Positions 47,197 through 62,100 of a DNA stretch of 64,000 bases are shown here, piece after piece. The stretch is taken from the NCBI GenBank assembly GCA_949317995.1, contig OX439045.1, positions 43,729,693-43,793,692 of the forward strand, read 5' to 3'. Under the pieces are notes generated by a model, which worked only from the letters and a program-made list of their open reading frames with translations, had not been told where the DNA came from and did not search any database. Within the stretch, counting starts at the first letter, position 1, and each line of letters begins with the position of its first letter. The translations under genes were made by a program, and so were the position numbers. The stretch is from Acholoe squamosa. Taxonomy: Eukaryota > Annelida > Polychaeta > Phyllodocida > Polynoidae.

Positions 47197-50100
47197 GTGA
47201 GTAGAATTTTCACTGTATCTAGAGCTCTGCTAGCATCTCTGGATTCTTCTCTACGCCAGTTTTATTTTGGAAAATATAGATCTTTACTAGAATCTCCAGG
47301 TTTATCTCTGTGTCCTTTGTATCAGTATAATTGTATCTTTTCTGTTATTTGATTTGACTCTGAGTATATGGCGAATCTGTGGATATTAGGACTGAACGTG
47401 AAACTGAGATTATATATATCTCTGTGTATTCTATGGATCTCTACTAATAGACTAATAAGGACTGTTTGAGAGAGGGTTACTAAATCATATCAAATAATGT
47501 TTTTTTTTTTTATTCTGACTGTAGATTTGTCAGATGTGTGAAAATAAGAACATTTAATCGCATGATCAGCGTGGGTGTAAAATCAGAGTCAGCAGAAAAA
47601 TAAGTTTAAATGCAAAAAAAAAAAAAAGTAGAAAAATGAGCAAATCGCTGAGATGGTGACAGCAATGTAAAAATGTAATTTCTAAAGTCTGAGGAACTGT
47701 AGAGCTGGCATTCCGTGGTGTACTGTAGTAAATTACCTTATAAGGATGTATCAGCCATAGTAGTTTTAGGATCAGGCATTAGGGGCGCTGCAGTAGGCAC
47801 TGCCTGGCTGCAGACAGCGGAGAGCAGGTTGGACGCTGCGCTGAGCAGCTCAGGCTCCCACCAGCCTGAAGCAGCCAAGTGTGAGCAGCTCATTTCAGAG
47901 AGAACTAACTCAATCTGTCCTCCCGGTGAAATGTGAACAAAAGGGGCCTTGTGCGGGGCACGTCCAGTCTCAGTAAAGGGCGGAATGAGGTGGGCGGGGA
48001 AGCCTTAGGGTTAGTCTAAGAGTCAAAGTGAGCAGTTGGGTGAGTAAGTGGAAGGGGGAGGGAAGTACCGGTGAGCTGCTCGCAGTTCAGTGGGGATAGA
48101 CACACATGTAGTGCACTGTATGGAGTAGCTCGCTACACAAACCAACATTGGGTGCCTGGAGCGTGAAATGAAACCGCTTGGGAAATTGCCTGGTTCTTTA
48201 TCAATCAGCCTTTGTTGAGCGCACGATTAGCCCCAATGAAATTTGTGTCTGTTCAAATTGCCCTCATAATTTATTATCACCTCGCCATTTTTCTGGTGCC
48301 TCAAGGGCTTACTAAAACACCAAAACATTTTTGAAATTTGAATTGCAATTTGATCTCCAATATTCCAATGAGCTGGCTGGTAAAACCTGTGATTGTAAGA
48401 ACGGAAACCTGGAATGCAAATTCGAGAACCAATTGGTGCTTGAGTTTCATTGAGAACTATCTCCGTTCTCTCTATTCGTCATCTGAGCAATACCGTCATC
48501 CTCCAAATCTAAAACCAGGTTCATTTCCGGCGGATCTTATGACGTCCATGGCCGGAACCTGGGTTTCCGCAGATAGTAAATGTCAGGATTATAAAGGTCT
48601 AAACTGTTTTTAATGTCTAATCACTCTTTCCAGCCCCTTTGTCTACACCTCCATAAGTCACACCCTGTAGCTTAATTAAACAGCTACCCTAATCAGAATC
48701 TAATTAAGGATGCGCTCACTTTGAGGTGGCGATATTTGCCGCCTTGATATTTGCACTTTCTTTGCCCCACGATGGGAAGTAATTAGGGCGATAATAAGCT
48801 CTATTGTCTGGGCGGTGTATAATTAGTGGAAACAAGATAAAAAAATAAAACAGATCATGGGGGTTGTTCTTCATTGATGATGCTGCATTTAGATCAGAGA
48901 CAGAGGTGTGTTTAATTGTTGCTCCTCCTCGCCCACAGCACACCGTCTGCCTCTGATTCCTCACGTACAGTTGCCTCAATATCGAGTCTATTATAAACCA
49001 ATGTCATCTCATTGACAAAACACCTGTCTTGGGTTGTTAGATCTAGCCAGAGGCGGGGATAATGTCAACCCGACATAGGCAGATAATTGATACAATCTAT
49101 TATTATAAGGCCCAATCTGCAAACGTCATCACACTCTTTTTAATCCACTTAAGACACAAACATCCGTCCTCTTGGAGATATGAATAGGTAGATAACAAAA
49201 GCGGAAGTGCGCCATCAGCAGCATTTAATTGCTTTTAACAGTGGGTTTACAATTAAAGGAAACCTTAAGTTGCAATTCGCTCCACAGTGGGCCCTGACGT
49301 ATCTATTGTGTCCAACAAACTGACTGCATCATATTGCTGGGTAGACTTAATGATATCTACAGGGATGTGACACAACAAAGCCAGTGAGACAATCAATATA
49401 TGACATAGATCCATAACAAGAGAGGATGGCGCTATGGTGCAGCCCCTCAGCCTTTGACCCATCCTTCGCACCACAGACTCGCCTCATTTTCTAGCGTGAA
49501 AGCAGGCATGGGCCCTCTGCCGCTCGGCTGGGTTTGGTATTATGTTTAGGGATGGGGCTTCCAGGCAATAGAGGGTCCTTCCAGCAGTGTCCACCAGAGC
49601 CTTCAGCCTAAACTACAGTCTCCTATCTTAGCCAATTCCCTCTGGTCATTGTGTCGTCTTCCAAGCATGTTGAAAAGACAATATCTCCAATCTTCATTTC
49701 AATCTATCCTCCAAAGCTTTGAACTATCACACGCCTTCCAGCCTCCTCCAGGATGGTGCTCTTATCCAATAGTATATTGCTTGGTTTTGTCAATTTTGGA
49801 TTTGTCAGACTTTGCCATCGATTCCATGCACACTCATGCAGAAAATATAGCATATTGGTTCATGGCCAAATTTAACACAGTACATGTAGTTTGACTAACA
49901 CGTTACCTTAGAGTATGCTTCAATTACTTGCCTTTGCCTTTGTCATTTTCTTTTAGAGAGAAAATGTTGCCAACATCCCATTCCTTGGCCATCAATACCC
50001 TCTCCTAAGAAAATAAGTATGAAGACTGAAGTGTAAATAACAAGTTGAAACCTCTGAGAAATCAATAGAGAAGATTTAGAGAAGATCTCAACCAGTGATC

Positions 50101-53100
50101 GGCCCTGTATTTGTCGATGAAGACGGTGCACAAACTGAAGACAATCAGAACAGACAGATTCTCCCCGAAGACCTTGAAGGCCTGACAGTAGGCAGGCAGC
50201 TTCAACCTGTCGTAGTATAAAGGACAGCAACTTGAACTTGACATGAACAAATTTGAAAACTGGAGAAAGAAAATCCTCACTTTAGTAGATTCTAGGGTTT
50301 AGAATGAGATTTAAAAAAAAAAATAACTGTTGCAGACAGAATTTAGATTGTGATATTAATACTTGAATTGAAGTTAAAGACTTGAAGAGAAGATAGACCC
50401 CCCCCCAATGGGTTCTGGCAACGCCAAATGTGTGTACTGCAAACATACACTAGGAACAGTAAGAATATCGCAGCTGACTTTTGACCTCCTATCATTAAAC
50501 ATCTCCAAGGTAACTGATTAACGTGAAATATCAAAAACACTTCCCCTAAACATCCTGTGCAAGACAAAGAGCAAGTGTCTGATTCGCGCGCTACTGTCTC
50601 GTCGCCATCCTGAACCATCGATATTGATAGCGTCTAGTATGTCATCTATCACCACGATCTGTTGTGGGGCTGGGGGCGCTTGACGTCCGCCGTCCCCTCA
50701 CCACCTCCAACAGGGGGAGGTGCGATCGATCTCCACAGCTGCCCAGTATCAGACATGCCTACCAAAGGAGAAGACAATTATTGCAGCTGTTAAACCTTAC
50801 CCCTTCTGACAATCACTGAAATACATCTGATAAAATCAGGGTGTTAAGTCCCAGCTTATGGCATCATATTGCCTAGAAGTAATGGAGGGAATAGGACGCA
50901 TTGTATGGTTACTCATGCTTGTTTCCATCCCTGAAGAATGGAAACCATCATAGGATGAAATATAAAATGAAAAATTGCACCGGCAAAAATTAAAGAGAAA
51001 AAAGCGAAACATTTCTATGAGCAGTGAGTAAGCTGTAGTAGGAAGACTGACAGAATTTAAAACACTGATGTAATTTAGCCTTATGTTGAGAAAGCGCCTG
51101 AGCTGCCTTGCCTTGCGTCCCTGGTTGCCTTGGTGTTAGAGTGGCTACTTCAGGGGCCCTCTTGTCCACGCTAGCTTCACAACTGCAGCGATACCAGCAC
51201 ACACTTGTGGCCAACACTGGTGATGACAATCTTTCTGAAGCAAGAAGTCCCCCCCCTTTACAAATCACATTAGCCCAGCGCTAACGTTTACCTCTGGGAG
51301 CCCTCAGCGACGTTTGTGCTGGGGGAGGGGGGCTCAGGAGGCGGGTACCTAACGTTATTTAAAGCTCCAACTACTGCTACAGTTCCAGACTAACTCAAAC
51401 AGCAGAGTACTGTGGGATATGGACAATCTGGCATGAGGCAGAATCGGCAGGAAGGAGGGGAGGAGGAGGAGGGGTGATTGTGCCTATGGCTCGGGGTGGT
51501 CTTTATCTGGACGACCACTATTTCCATAGAGCGGGGCAGACTGCTCCGAAATGATAGCATTTTATCTGGTGTAGCCAGTGGGGCGCAAAGCCGCAGAAAC
51601 TAAGTACGGGCGCAAGACCCCACAGGGAGGGCTCTCTTTTGGCCTGATCATAGACAGTTGAGATCCGGCAGTGACAGAGCCTCCCTTCTATGGATCCCGC
51701 CTCAATATGGCCCCTAACGATTGGCACCCTCCCCCTACACCCCCAATGGTCACATGATCACAGCCAGTATCCCAAAGAGCACATTCATCACGATGCATGC
51801 GCACTAGAGCAGCTCAAACAAGGCATTTGAGCAATTCATCCAGCGGCTCTTCTGTCTGTATCCGTCCCAGATCCTGCTGGCGACTGGAGCAACTCCCAGT
51901 TGAGAGAGACTGTGGGGACTTGACCGCTCATAATAACCTAAATATGATTCACGCCGAAAATAATTTAAAGCTAAATCCATATGGTGACGAGCCGTGAGAA
52001 AGCTCCATTTGCACAACTTGTCATCCATAAACTATCCCAAAGACCAAATACTCATTCAGTAAAGTGACTGTGCATCGGCCCAGCAGACAACTGACATGCT
52101 TTATCGACGAGTTCCTAAAGTGTTTGGTCCCTGTGGGCTTTAGGACATCTAAGCCTTAGGCGGCTTTGACCTGGTGAACATCGACCAATCTATCTCAGAA
52201 CTGACAAACCCCTGCTACTTTAGAGCCTTCCAAAGCCGCACGATGGCGCCCCAAACACAATCCCTTGTCTTGTTCATAATTGAAATTCTACTGGCCTATA
52301 AACTTCCAAAACTTTGCTAAATTTTGATTCATCAGGAACCTTTCTAAAAGATTCTTATCAAAATGACAATTACTGCATTGAGGATGGTGATTGTTACTGT
52401 TAGTCTGCTATTGGTATTATCTTTAACCCTGGCCCTCAGGTTTCTCTCAAAGTAAGTGCTTGACATTCATCATCAAGGCCATGGCATTGAGGGGGATTAT
52501 ACAGAGACATGCACTGCAAAAACAAGTCTGTGATAAATAGCAGAGGTATACCGTGTAACCTGCAGATCTAAACAGTCTTTTTAAATTGGAATAAAACATA
52601 ACCAAAAAGGTAAATTTTACTGATTATAGATTTATTGAACAATGAAAGCTTTATGAATGCTTGAGGTAAATGTGAGGCATGATGAGGTCAAATTTAGATG
52701 AGCAGCAACTGGGTGTAAGGCGGGGATGAGGATGGGAGGAGGTGCTTAAGGGATAAAAGTAGAAAATCCCCATTGAACAACCTCGTTGGCTGGCCGCTGA
52801 GAGGTAATCTGACCGTGCCATTCTGCTCCATGACCCCGGACAACAATACCTAAGTCCCCTTTATACGTTGCTCAAAGGCAGACTTTGCATCGCTGTCCGG
52901 GTCTGCTGGAATGGGCCTCTCCGGCCATGTGGAGTCCATTACTCGCACGGGGAGACAATCTGTACACACTTTAAAGGGGGCCCGGGGAGGGGATGTGTGC
53001 CCGTCTGAACATGGTCTCAAGTCGTGTCCGACCGCGCGGAATGGCTAATGTATCGCGGGGGCAAGCCGTGTAAACACAGCCACCGCCAGCCAACAGTATT

Positions 53101-56100
53101 ATCAACTCCTAGGCTGCTTGGACAAGGAGTACTGGACCCTTCTAAATCCATCCACCCGCCCCCCAAACCCTCCTCCTCTTCACCCCGGCATACACCCATA
53201 GGACCAAATAGGGCTTTAGATGGCTGGGGAAATTACCGGGGCATCAATAACTCAACGCTGTGAGTCAACATAGCGGCAAGACCTCTGCAGACTGATTACA
53301 CTGCCGACCCCGACCACTGATTAAAGTATTGGGCAAGAGAAGGTTACCCTCCTCGTATTGGTCTGGGAAGAGGCAGCAGGCCTTGAAGGGTTGGGGAGGG
53401 CGGGTTGGTGGGGTGGGGGGTGGGGGCGTTGTGTCTACTGGAAGGCAACATATCTGTTACTGGTATTTGGTGAGGGCAACTACCAGAAACCAACGGGCTC
53501 CACCTTCGGTTCGGTTCACTGCTTCAGGGCATAGAACCCCTGGAGCCGGAAAAGGCAAAGTCCTCTGTAGAGACCCTTTTGTGAACTAAAAAAAATTTTT
53601 CCTCTTCAAGTTCAAAACAGCTTTCAAGAAGGGCAGGGCTTGTGCCATCTGTGGCAGTGTCGTGCTGGGGTGGCGACCTTTCGGCATGTGTATAGTCTGT
53701 GAAGGGTGAAAATAGCGGAAAAGCTATGGCTCCAGAACTGCTCCAGAGTTGCTCGCTGAACAGCTCAATTCATCCAAGCGAGCAATATGCACTGCATGCA
53801 GTACCGGAAGCTGATCAAAAAGACCCATCCTGCCAACCTTGACTTGACTCTTCATCTTTGATGGAGAAAAATCAATGATAAACCTGTCCATCAGAAATCT
53901 CAAAATTCATCTTTGGACGCCAGAGCAAAGCCTGTATTCAGAAATGATACACATAAATAACATTTATGGATTCTGGCGTTTGGGTCCGTCTCCTTTTGGT
54001 AAAATAGGTTTTAGCATCCATATTCATGCAGTATTCAGCCTGCATGCTGCCTGTTACTTCACACACACTTCACCCCTTGGGACCTTATGTTTCATTTCCA
54101 TGTTAAGGATGCATAAAATGTCACAAATTGCTTGGTTGGGTTCGTTAAGTCTCTGATGCATCTTTTGGGGTGGTAAAGGGTAGTCCAAAAAGGTCATCCC
54201 TCACATGAGCATATCTCTAATCACCAGCCTTTGACTTAATCCCAGCATGCAGCCGTAAGCCAGCTTCTTTCCAGAGGAGCCAACCACACAGGTGGTTTGG
54301 GACTGAAATGGCATAGAACGACTCTAACCAAAATTAATGTCTCTCCACCACCTGCCTTCCCATGAAACCAGAACCACGCTCAAAACAGTGTCACTAAGGA
54401 AATAATCCATCCTTGAACTGTCATCTAACAAAATTCTAGCAGATTCCTATTTCTTGATTGGTGTTGATGGCTTCCTGAGCGGCCTGACAAAGTGACTAGA
54501 AGTGCATCTTAATTACATTCTTTTAAGAAACATTCATAGGTTATTTTACTATATGTGGGAACATCCCCAAGACAAATTCTAAAACATTAAATGATATGGT
54601 TCATGTTGTTTGCAAAAAGAAATCTACCACAGGAACTGCAATTGACTTTCTTACAGATAAGAACAATTTCCAAACCTTGTTATTTGGCCTCTTCAATGCC
54701 ACAACCACTGCTTTCTGAATCCTGGTTGAGTTGTTTTATTTTTTAGGTTCTTATTTTCTTGCCTGTATTGGACACGGCACCATACTCGTGCTACCGGAAG
54801 CTGGCTGTTCGCGCGTGCGCGGTGAAGGGGAAATAAGCTAGGTTGAAGGGGTAGGGGGTAGGGCTCGTAGTGCCAACACCTCTTAGTGGGCTGTGTCGGC
54901 TCCTGTGAACCAGAAAACTAGCCTGACAGCGGGCTTGCACATTGATACACCCTTCTCCCCATGTGACACAGCGTCAAAGAAGTCGATCCCAACCCTGAAG
55001 ATCCTCTGGAAGATCCAAAGTCGATTCCCAGTCTAGAAGACCAATGGTATCACCCTATAGAAGATCCACCCTGACTTAAGGAAATGAAAATAGAAGACAG
55101 AAAAGAATACTCACGACTGAGGACATTATATAATACTAATGAAGACTGAAACAGAAAAATGAAGAAAGAGAATCTACTGTAATACGGGTATAAAAATCTA
55201 ATCCATATAAGTTTATAAAGTTCAGATGATAATTCAGTCAATTCTCCCATTCTGGAGAAAATACATGAATAATCATCACTGCGGTTAATTTTCTCGCATA
55301 AATTTACCTAATCTAAGAGTAGAGAATAACTCCAGGGAAATTAGAGTCAAGTGTCTCATGGAGTGTCTTTCATGCATGGTCAGAATTATATTCAGGGTGT
55401 TGTTCTAACGTAAATGGGGGTGCATGTGACACAGCATAGAGGAAAGAGCAAGAAGTGAAGTTCCATCATCTCCTGTATGATCGATCTGCTTTATGCTCAG
55501 AATACTGAGCTTAGAGGGGATTTTCTTTTTAATACAGAATCCTCATACATTACTTGATCTACCCTTAGACCCCATACATCAGCAATGCATTAGGTAATCA
55601 AAATTCCTCGCCTTATATAATTAATTCATCACTGGAAACTGGCTCACCATATTTATACCCATGGCGGGTAATTTCTTTGGCTGCCTTGTATTCCTTCCCT
55701 ATGTGTCGTTAATTGAGTCAGAGTAAGATTACACGGCGCCCCCTAGCAACCACCCCTTATTATCTACCTTTAGATACTGTTGCCTAGGGTGTGGTTATCT
55801 CCGGTGGCTGTCGGCTACCTGTCTGGCCATGGCAGGTAGTGTCAAGACCAAGACACCTTCTTCCTGCACTCCATAACAAGAAAAAACACTGAGCAGCTCA
55901 CATCATATTCCTTCCCCGCTAATTCCAAAAAGCCTTAGACTCATGTATCTTTAGAATAATTACTTTCTAAACTTAGACACATTAACACCATATAGAGAAT
56001 ATATGAGTCTTCTTCCAAATTAAAAGTCTAAATTCAGAAATAGTTTCTTAAAATAACAGGACAGACGTAATCAGCCTGCCTTTTTAACATGGAAATCCAA

Positions 56101-59100
56101 TTAAGAGAGACTTTTTGGAAGGAGGGTGGTATCAAGTCGTATATTGATGTGAGAGCTGCTCATCCAGACATGCCTCCAGATAAGCTCTTAGATTTCTACA
56201 TCACTGTGTAATCTGGCATGAAATGATCTGATCTTGCCCTTGATGTAAGGGAAGGTAATTATGTGTGGTTCATCATAGAGAGCCAGAAATAGTCTGCTTT
56301 ACCAAAGGTTTCCACTGACTTTGATGGAACTTCTGAGTTATCACATCAGGATACAACTATCACTCCGATGCAATTGCCCGCCCGTAATGCACTGTTCGGA
56401 AGGGTTTTTACAGGGTTGTCTGTAATAGACAGGATCTTAGGTTCAATAGGGGTTATTTGCAGCAATAGGATAGCAAAGGTACTACACATAACACAATGCT
56501 CTTTGCTAGACCATCAGCGACATAGAATTGGCTTATGTTGACATTGATTAATATACCCCAGGAGTATAATCTCATTATTCCCTTTGGGGCATGCCTAAAT
56601 CCCTCTAATACCAATTACAATGACTAAATACCACCTGAGTAATCAGCATTCAGAATTCCACAGGGAAGACCTGTATCAATCCTTTATCACTGAGTCACCC
56701 CATCACCCCTAAGCCCATAAAAACACCTCAGATCCCATTATTAAGCACTGTAACTCAAAGTCTGTTTCCATTTGTGTTTTTCAGTCGTGCATGAATTCTG
56801 CCAGTGGGAGAAATTCCACGCCAAGTGCAACCACGATGAAGTTATCGTTATGAAGGTCGCTGAGTATGGACGCATGCAGAGTGGACGTTGTGTCAAGCGT
56901 GATTATGGATACGTTGGCTGCTTTGCCAACGTGCTGCCGATCGCTGATTCGCGCTGCTCTGGCAAGCAGGAGTGTGAGATCAGCATCCCCGACAAGGTCT
57001 TCGACAAGGCAAACCCTTGCCCTGAGGATCTCCGCAGGTACCTGAGAGCCAGCTACGAGTGCGTGAAAGGTAAGCATCATTATCTCAAACCATCAGCCTA
57101 ATAACTGGTTTTAGGTATTTACGTGTTGGTTTAAATGGGACTTTTAACTATGTTTCCTTCTTTACCTTAAAGGGGATTTTGGTGTTCACTCTGGGTTTAA
57201 TGGATGAGCATATCAAAGGGTACTTTGACTTTGGCAGTGATGCAGTAGGAGTGGTCATTAAGAGCCAAGGCAAATAAGCCTAATCGTCAGCACGAGCTCA
57301 ACTACAGAGTATCGATTGTAGACACTTAACCGTAAAGATCAAAGAATGGGAGTTGGCGCGGGCGCTGTGCATGCAAAAAAAAGAAGACATCCCTTCCTGC
57401 TTCCTCCAGCATGGGAAGACTAACTGAGGAATCACAGACCCCTACCTTAATATGGCCGCCAAGTCTGGTGCTATTAATCAGTGGTTTCTGGGTGGTTTCA
57501 CGTCCGACACCATTGTGGGGATAGTGCCTTATTGTTTTGTGTGAGCTATGACTTGTGTGTGATAGAGTAAGGCACTTGATGACCGCAGATAATGGCGGGG
57601 TGTAATAGGGTTGATATCAGCATGAGTAGCTCGCCTGGCAACAGTGAGCACTAGATGTGCTCTTATCAGTAGTACCTCCCAAACAGGGGCTGGCAGTATC
57701 ATTATCTCACCATACAGTATCACTGCCCCTCCTCACCCCACTCCCCTTCCTGCCCATTCACTATACCCCACCATCTCCCCACCTAATCACCACCCCACCT
57801 TAAAGATTAAAGCAAACTACCTTCATGTCTCACACCCCGATCCTTTATACTCATTAGACACACCACACATTTCATTAACCATGCTATTTCCTCTCTTTCC
57901 TCCTCCGCAGTTGTCTCACCCTCATCACGGTCCTGCAAGGATTCCGAGTACGTCAAGCCTAAGACATCTAGTGGCTACCTGTCCTCCCACGTCACCGATA
58001 AGACCAAGTGTGGATCCGCCAGCACCCCCTGGCTCCTCACTGCCAGGACTGGCCAGAAGATCAACATCACCCTCTGGGACTTCAGCCTTGGCGCCCATGT
58101 GCACAATGGAACCATCACTTACCCTGTTGCCTCCAAGCACCACTGCCACGTCTACGCCATCATCAAGGTACTTATCATGTTCTTAAATCTATGTGATTCT
58201 TTTGTGCACATTTAATTTATAATAATATTCTTTAGCTAATTAGAATAAAGATATCCCAACAATTTCCCATACTCTTAATAATCTCTGTCCCTTCTAAATG
58301 ACTAAACTCAGGAGTAATCCCAGCGCCCTGCACCTACCAAGCGTGCTGACAATTAGTTGTAATCACAGCAGTGCTATTTAGGAATGATGATTAATGTGTT
58401 TTCTCCTGTTCTTCCTCCAGGAGCGTGATTCCACACGGAGCATCACCGTGTGCGGAGGCCAGCACAGGCACGGACCCGTCTACATCTCCACTTCTAATGT
58501 TGTAGAGGTTCGTCTTATCAACGCTAAGCGCGTGCACCGCCAGTACCTCCTCCAGTTCGAACGTAGGTATCCACCTTCATTACCACCAGCCTCCTCTAAT
58601 TAATCCTCCAGTGCTTTAATATATAAGGGTGAAACAGAAACAATAGCAGAATCTGGATGCAGCAATATATTCTCTTGGGTACATATTGCAATTAGACTCA
58701 GTGCTATTATCAATTGTTCTACCTTGGGAATAGAGGGTTTGAAGTTGGATAGAAAGACCATGAATTGGTATCAAAATCAAATATTGCCAAATTAGAAATG
58801 ACTTGAGCTATTTCTGAGGAATCATTGCCAGTGGATGAAACCGTAATTAGATGTGAAGGATTTCACACCCATTACTGAAGGTCTCATCATCATTCAATTT
58901 TAACTGATCCAAGACGAGACGGCGCTTTTAAAAATGCATGACTTGCCATGTATTACTTGAGCAAAAAATAGAACACAAATTATTGTGAAATTGATTGTTA
59001 GGAAATATTTAGGAGAGCTGCTGTTGTTTCTGACACCAACCTATCATTTCGACATTTTCTATTTAAAATGTTCAGTGTCTGGATACTGGAATGTCTTGGT

Positions 59101-62100
59101 CATAAACCAACCTTGAAAACACTTCATTCTATCCAGTTTCTATGTGGCAGGTCTCAGCGATCGTATTGGTATTGAGAAAGCTGATCGAAATCAGATATGG
59201 TTTCTAAGGGAAAATGATTGAGAGATAGCTCCTGTTTTAGTCATCACTATGGGAAAACAGCCGGGTCGGTATCTCTAATTAAGATCTGGAATTCCAAATC
59301 AACGTCGTTAAAAATCTACAGACTAAATGAAAACAGACCGGCAGATCTAGGCGTAATCTGAAAGTTATTAAATGAAGTGAGGCAGTGGGAAGTTTGGACA
59401 TCCTGAGGGAAATTTAATCCCCACCTTCCCATCCACCACCAAATTTGGATTCAAAATGGAGGCGGGAGTTTTGAATCTAATCTCGTTACTGTCATTTTCT
59501 GGTGGCTTGCTGAGCACAGCTTAGATTATTAAGGACATTCTAAGGCTTGGGTCTTGTAAAGAGGCAGTGGAAGGACAGAAGTTATTGCACTAAACTCTTG
59601 AGCTGAGGAAGATTGCGTGCCTGGGCATTTTCAAGGGTGGGGGCCTTTTGAAGCGGTCGTCTGGCCATGCTGCTCAGGGTGAAGGGAGTGGATTGCTTGA
59701 GGATGGGACCCATACACAAATGCTCATCCCCACCCGGGAAACCTCGAGGATGAGGAGAAGGAGAGGGGCCTACCCTAGGCCACCCACGGTAAATACCGCC
59801 TTGTAATATACAGACCGGGCAGCGGAAATTAAATTTGCTCGCCTCGGGGCCCAAATGAAACCAATTGGAAGCGAGGCTATAGATACGTCATTCCGCTTCC
59901 GGTGTCATGGCTGCGGGACTTGAGGGATAGGTCGGAATGGAGCCCAATTACCCGTGCTCTGCCGACGCGTGGACAGACACTAACAGGCATTGTGTATTCA
60001 TTATATATAGAAAATCTCCTACAATTACAGGTCTCACATACCATTCCACCGGGAATCTACCCCTGAAAACCTGGGATGAATTTTGGATGAGTCATGACTT
60101 TTGGTCTTAAAGACAGTGAAATTATTATTTACAAGTGACATACATGTCTGGGCTGGTGAGATTATGAGTGGTTGAATAGGCAATGGCTGGGTGATGATTC
60201 AGAGAGGGTAGTGGCTGATGATAGGACATCTAGATGATCATTGTATGGCTTCTGACAGGTGGTGAGTGCATGCTTGCACGCTCCATATCGCTAAACATGG
60301 CTGAGATGGGCACTGTATGGCTGCTACCATAGTATCAGCACCACTGTAGCCTCTCTGGGACAACCCACCTCACCACCACCCACTATCTACCCACTGATAA
60401 CCCCCACCCCACCTCTTCTCTCAATCAATTGCCTCGGCAGAGTGCGGAAGTATGGATAACGCTGGTGATCCAGTCTGATCTAGGCAAAATAATTGACCCA
60501 AAATTGGGGTTAGTGGACGCGCCTTCCATTGACATGCCAAGGAAACGCCACTAAAGCGATATTGTCATGCGATGTAGAGGTAATGGACAGGGATGATGCT
60601 AGCATCAAATCAATTGGCCGTCTGCATGTATACAGCCAAAGATTGGGAATTTCCTGTAATTGATAGGGGCAGAGATGGTGATTACTTAATCTGAACATCA
60701 GGGGAACATTCATGTAAGTTTTCTGACAGATTCTGGGTACTTCTATGTAAGGTTAGCAGGGGGAGATTTGCAATTCTATTGCTCCATTTGCATTCGTGAT
60801 CTGTCTCGTGCAGCGAAGGGAGAAATGGATCAGGGGTGTGTCCTGATTTTGGGTTCCCCCCATCCTCCAGGGCTTGCCTTGGTCTCCTCCAGTACCCTTG
60901 GAGTCCCGTGTGGCCATCCTGGGATCCAGGCGGTACCTCCAGTTCCTCCAGAGGTACCCCCCCCACCACACACACACTTCCTCCACCTCACACCCAGCTC
61001 CGTCCGGGGTCGGGGGCATCTGAACCCTATACATCACTTAAAGGCTGCACTCTCCCTTTCTCACCCCCACTAGATCACAATTACCTTTCCGCGATCGGAC
61101 AAATTATTCATGTCTGTTCTTACAAAGTCGCCACTTTACGACAGCCACTCAGAAGTGGGCAGCAAAGGAGCCTATGTTGTCACAGCTTAGCCAAACCAAA
61201 CGTGGGAATCGCTGAGGCCTCCAGCCGTATCTTATCTGTCAGTTCATTGTTTTGCCTTCACTCTGTTATCTCCCACCAACCAACACCTTCCCATTCGTTT
61301 TCCCGCCAATGGCTGTTGGTGTTTGCTCGGTGGCAGACGACTTTTTCCCCTTTAGTGTGATAGACAGTGTTTATTTTCCCGCCGAGAGAGTGTCCTTCAT
61401 GTGTGATCTTTGTTATCTTTCCAGCCGTGGGTTGCCCCGATGTGACTCCTCCAGTTGAGGGGTGGGTGGAGCGTGATGGCAACGCGATGACCATGGGTTG
61501 CAATGCCGAGCCTGACCACGCCTGGAGGCTCACTTGCCAAGCTGGAGAGTGGGTCGGACCCAAGGGTAACTGCACGATCGGTAAGTTGAATTTATTCATT
61601 TTACAATAGATTTAAACACACTGACATGCTGTAAATTTACATTTTCACACTTTTAAAACATACCATGGTAACAGTGTCTGCCCCAAAGCTGCTGCAATTT
61701 CAGAAATAACAAGTTGTTATCAACCGTTCAAAGCACTCCCACACATAGTCAGGGTAGGATGGCAAGTATTTTGCAGGGCTGGCTATAGTTGTTTGGCATC
61801 TGGTGTCAGGCAGCTAATGTATAGTCAGCTAATGTATAGTCTCCACACAGGGGAGCACATACCTAAGCCTAGCAGGATGAATAGAGCCGCAGCCCTGAGC
61901 AACTAATGATGGATGGTTATTTTAGTACAGGAATGATGAGGCTAGTCTAGGCTAGGCTCCAGCCCAGGGCATTCTCCAGAAAACAATGAGTTTCCATGGC
62001 ATCTTTTGTAATATATGGCCTCATGGGAGCCTTTATGGTTAAAGACCTTCCTTCCATGAATCCCCGGCTGGGAGAGAACACATGTGTATTAGCAGGGTTC

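Noticed and set aside
57644-58186. 180-residue open frame across exon 3
   Set aside because: Wrong frame relative to the lectin gene; proline/serine composition arises from the C-rich intron and a shifted reading of the exon.
31990-59900. ACCGGAAG (ETS-like) words as a second regulatory cluster
   Set aside because: About eight copies are seen against roughly two expected, but two lie in the Polinton-like TIRs and the rest are spread widely; too weak for a separate claim.
60768-61360. Proline-rich open frames inside intron 4
   Set aside because: No domain, no compatible splice sites in the gene's phase, low-complexity C runs.
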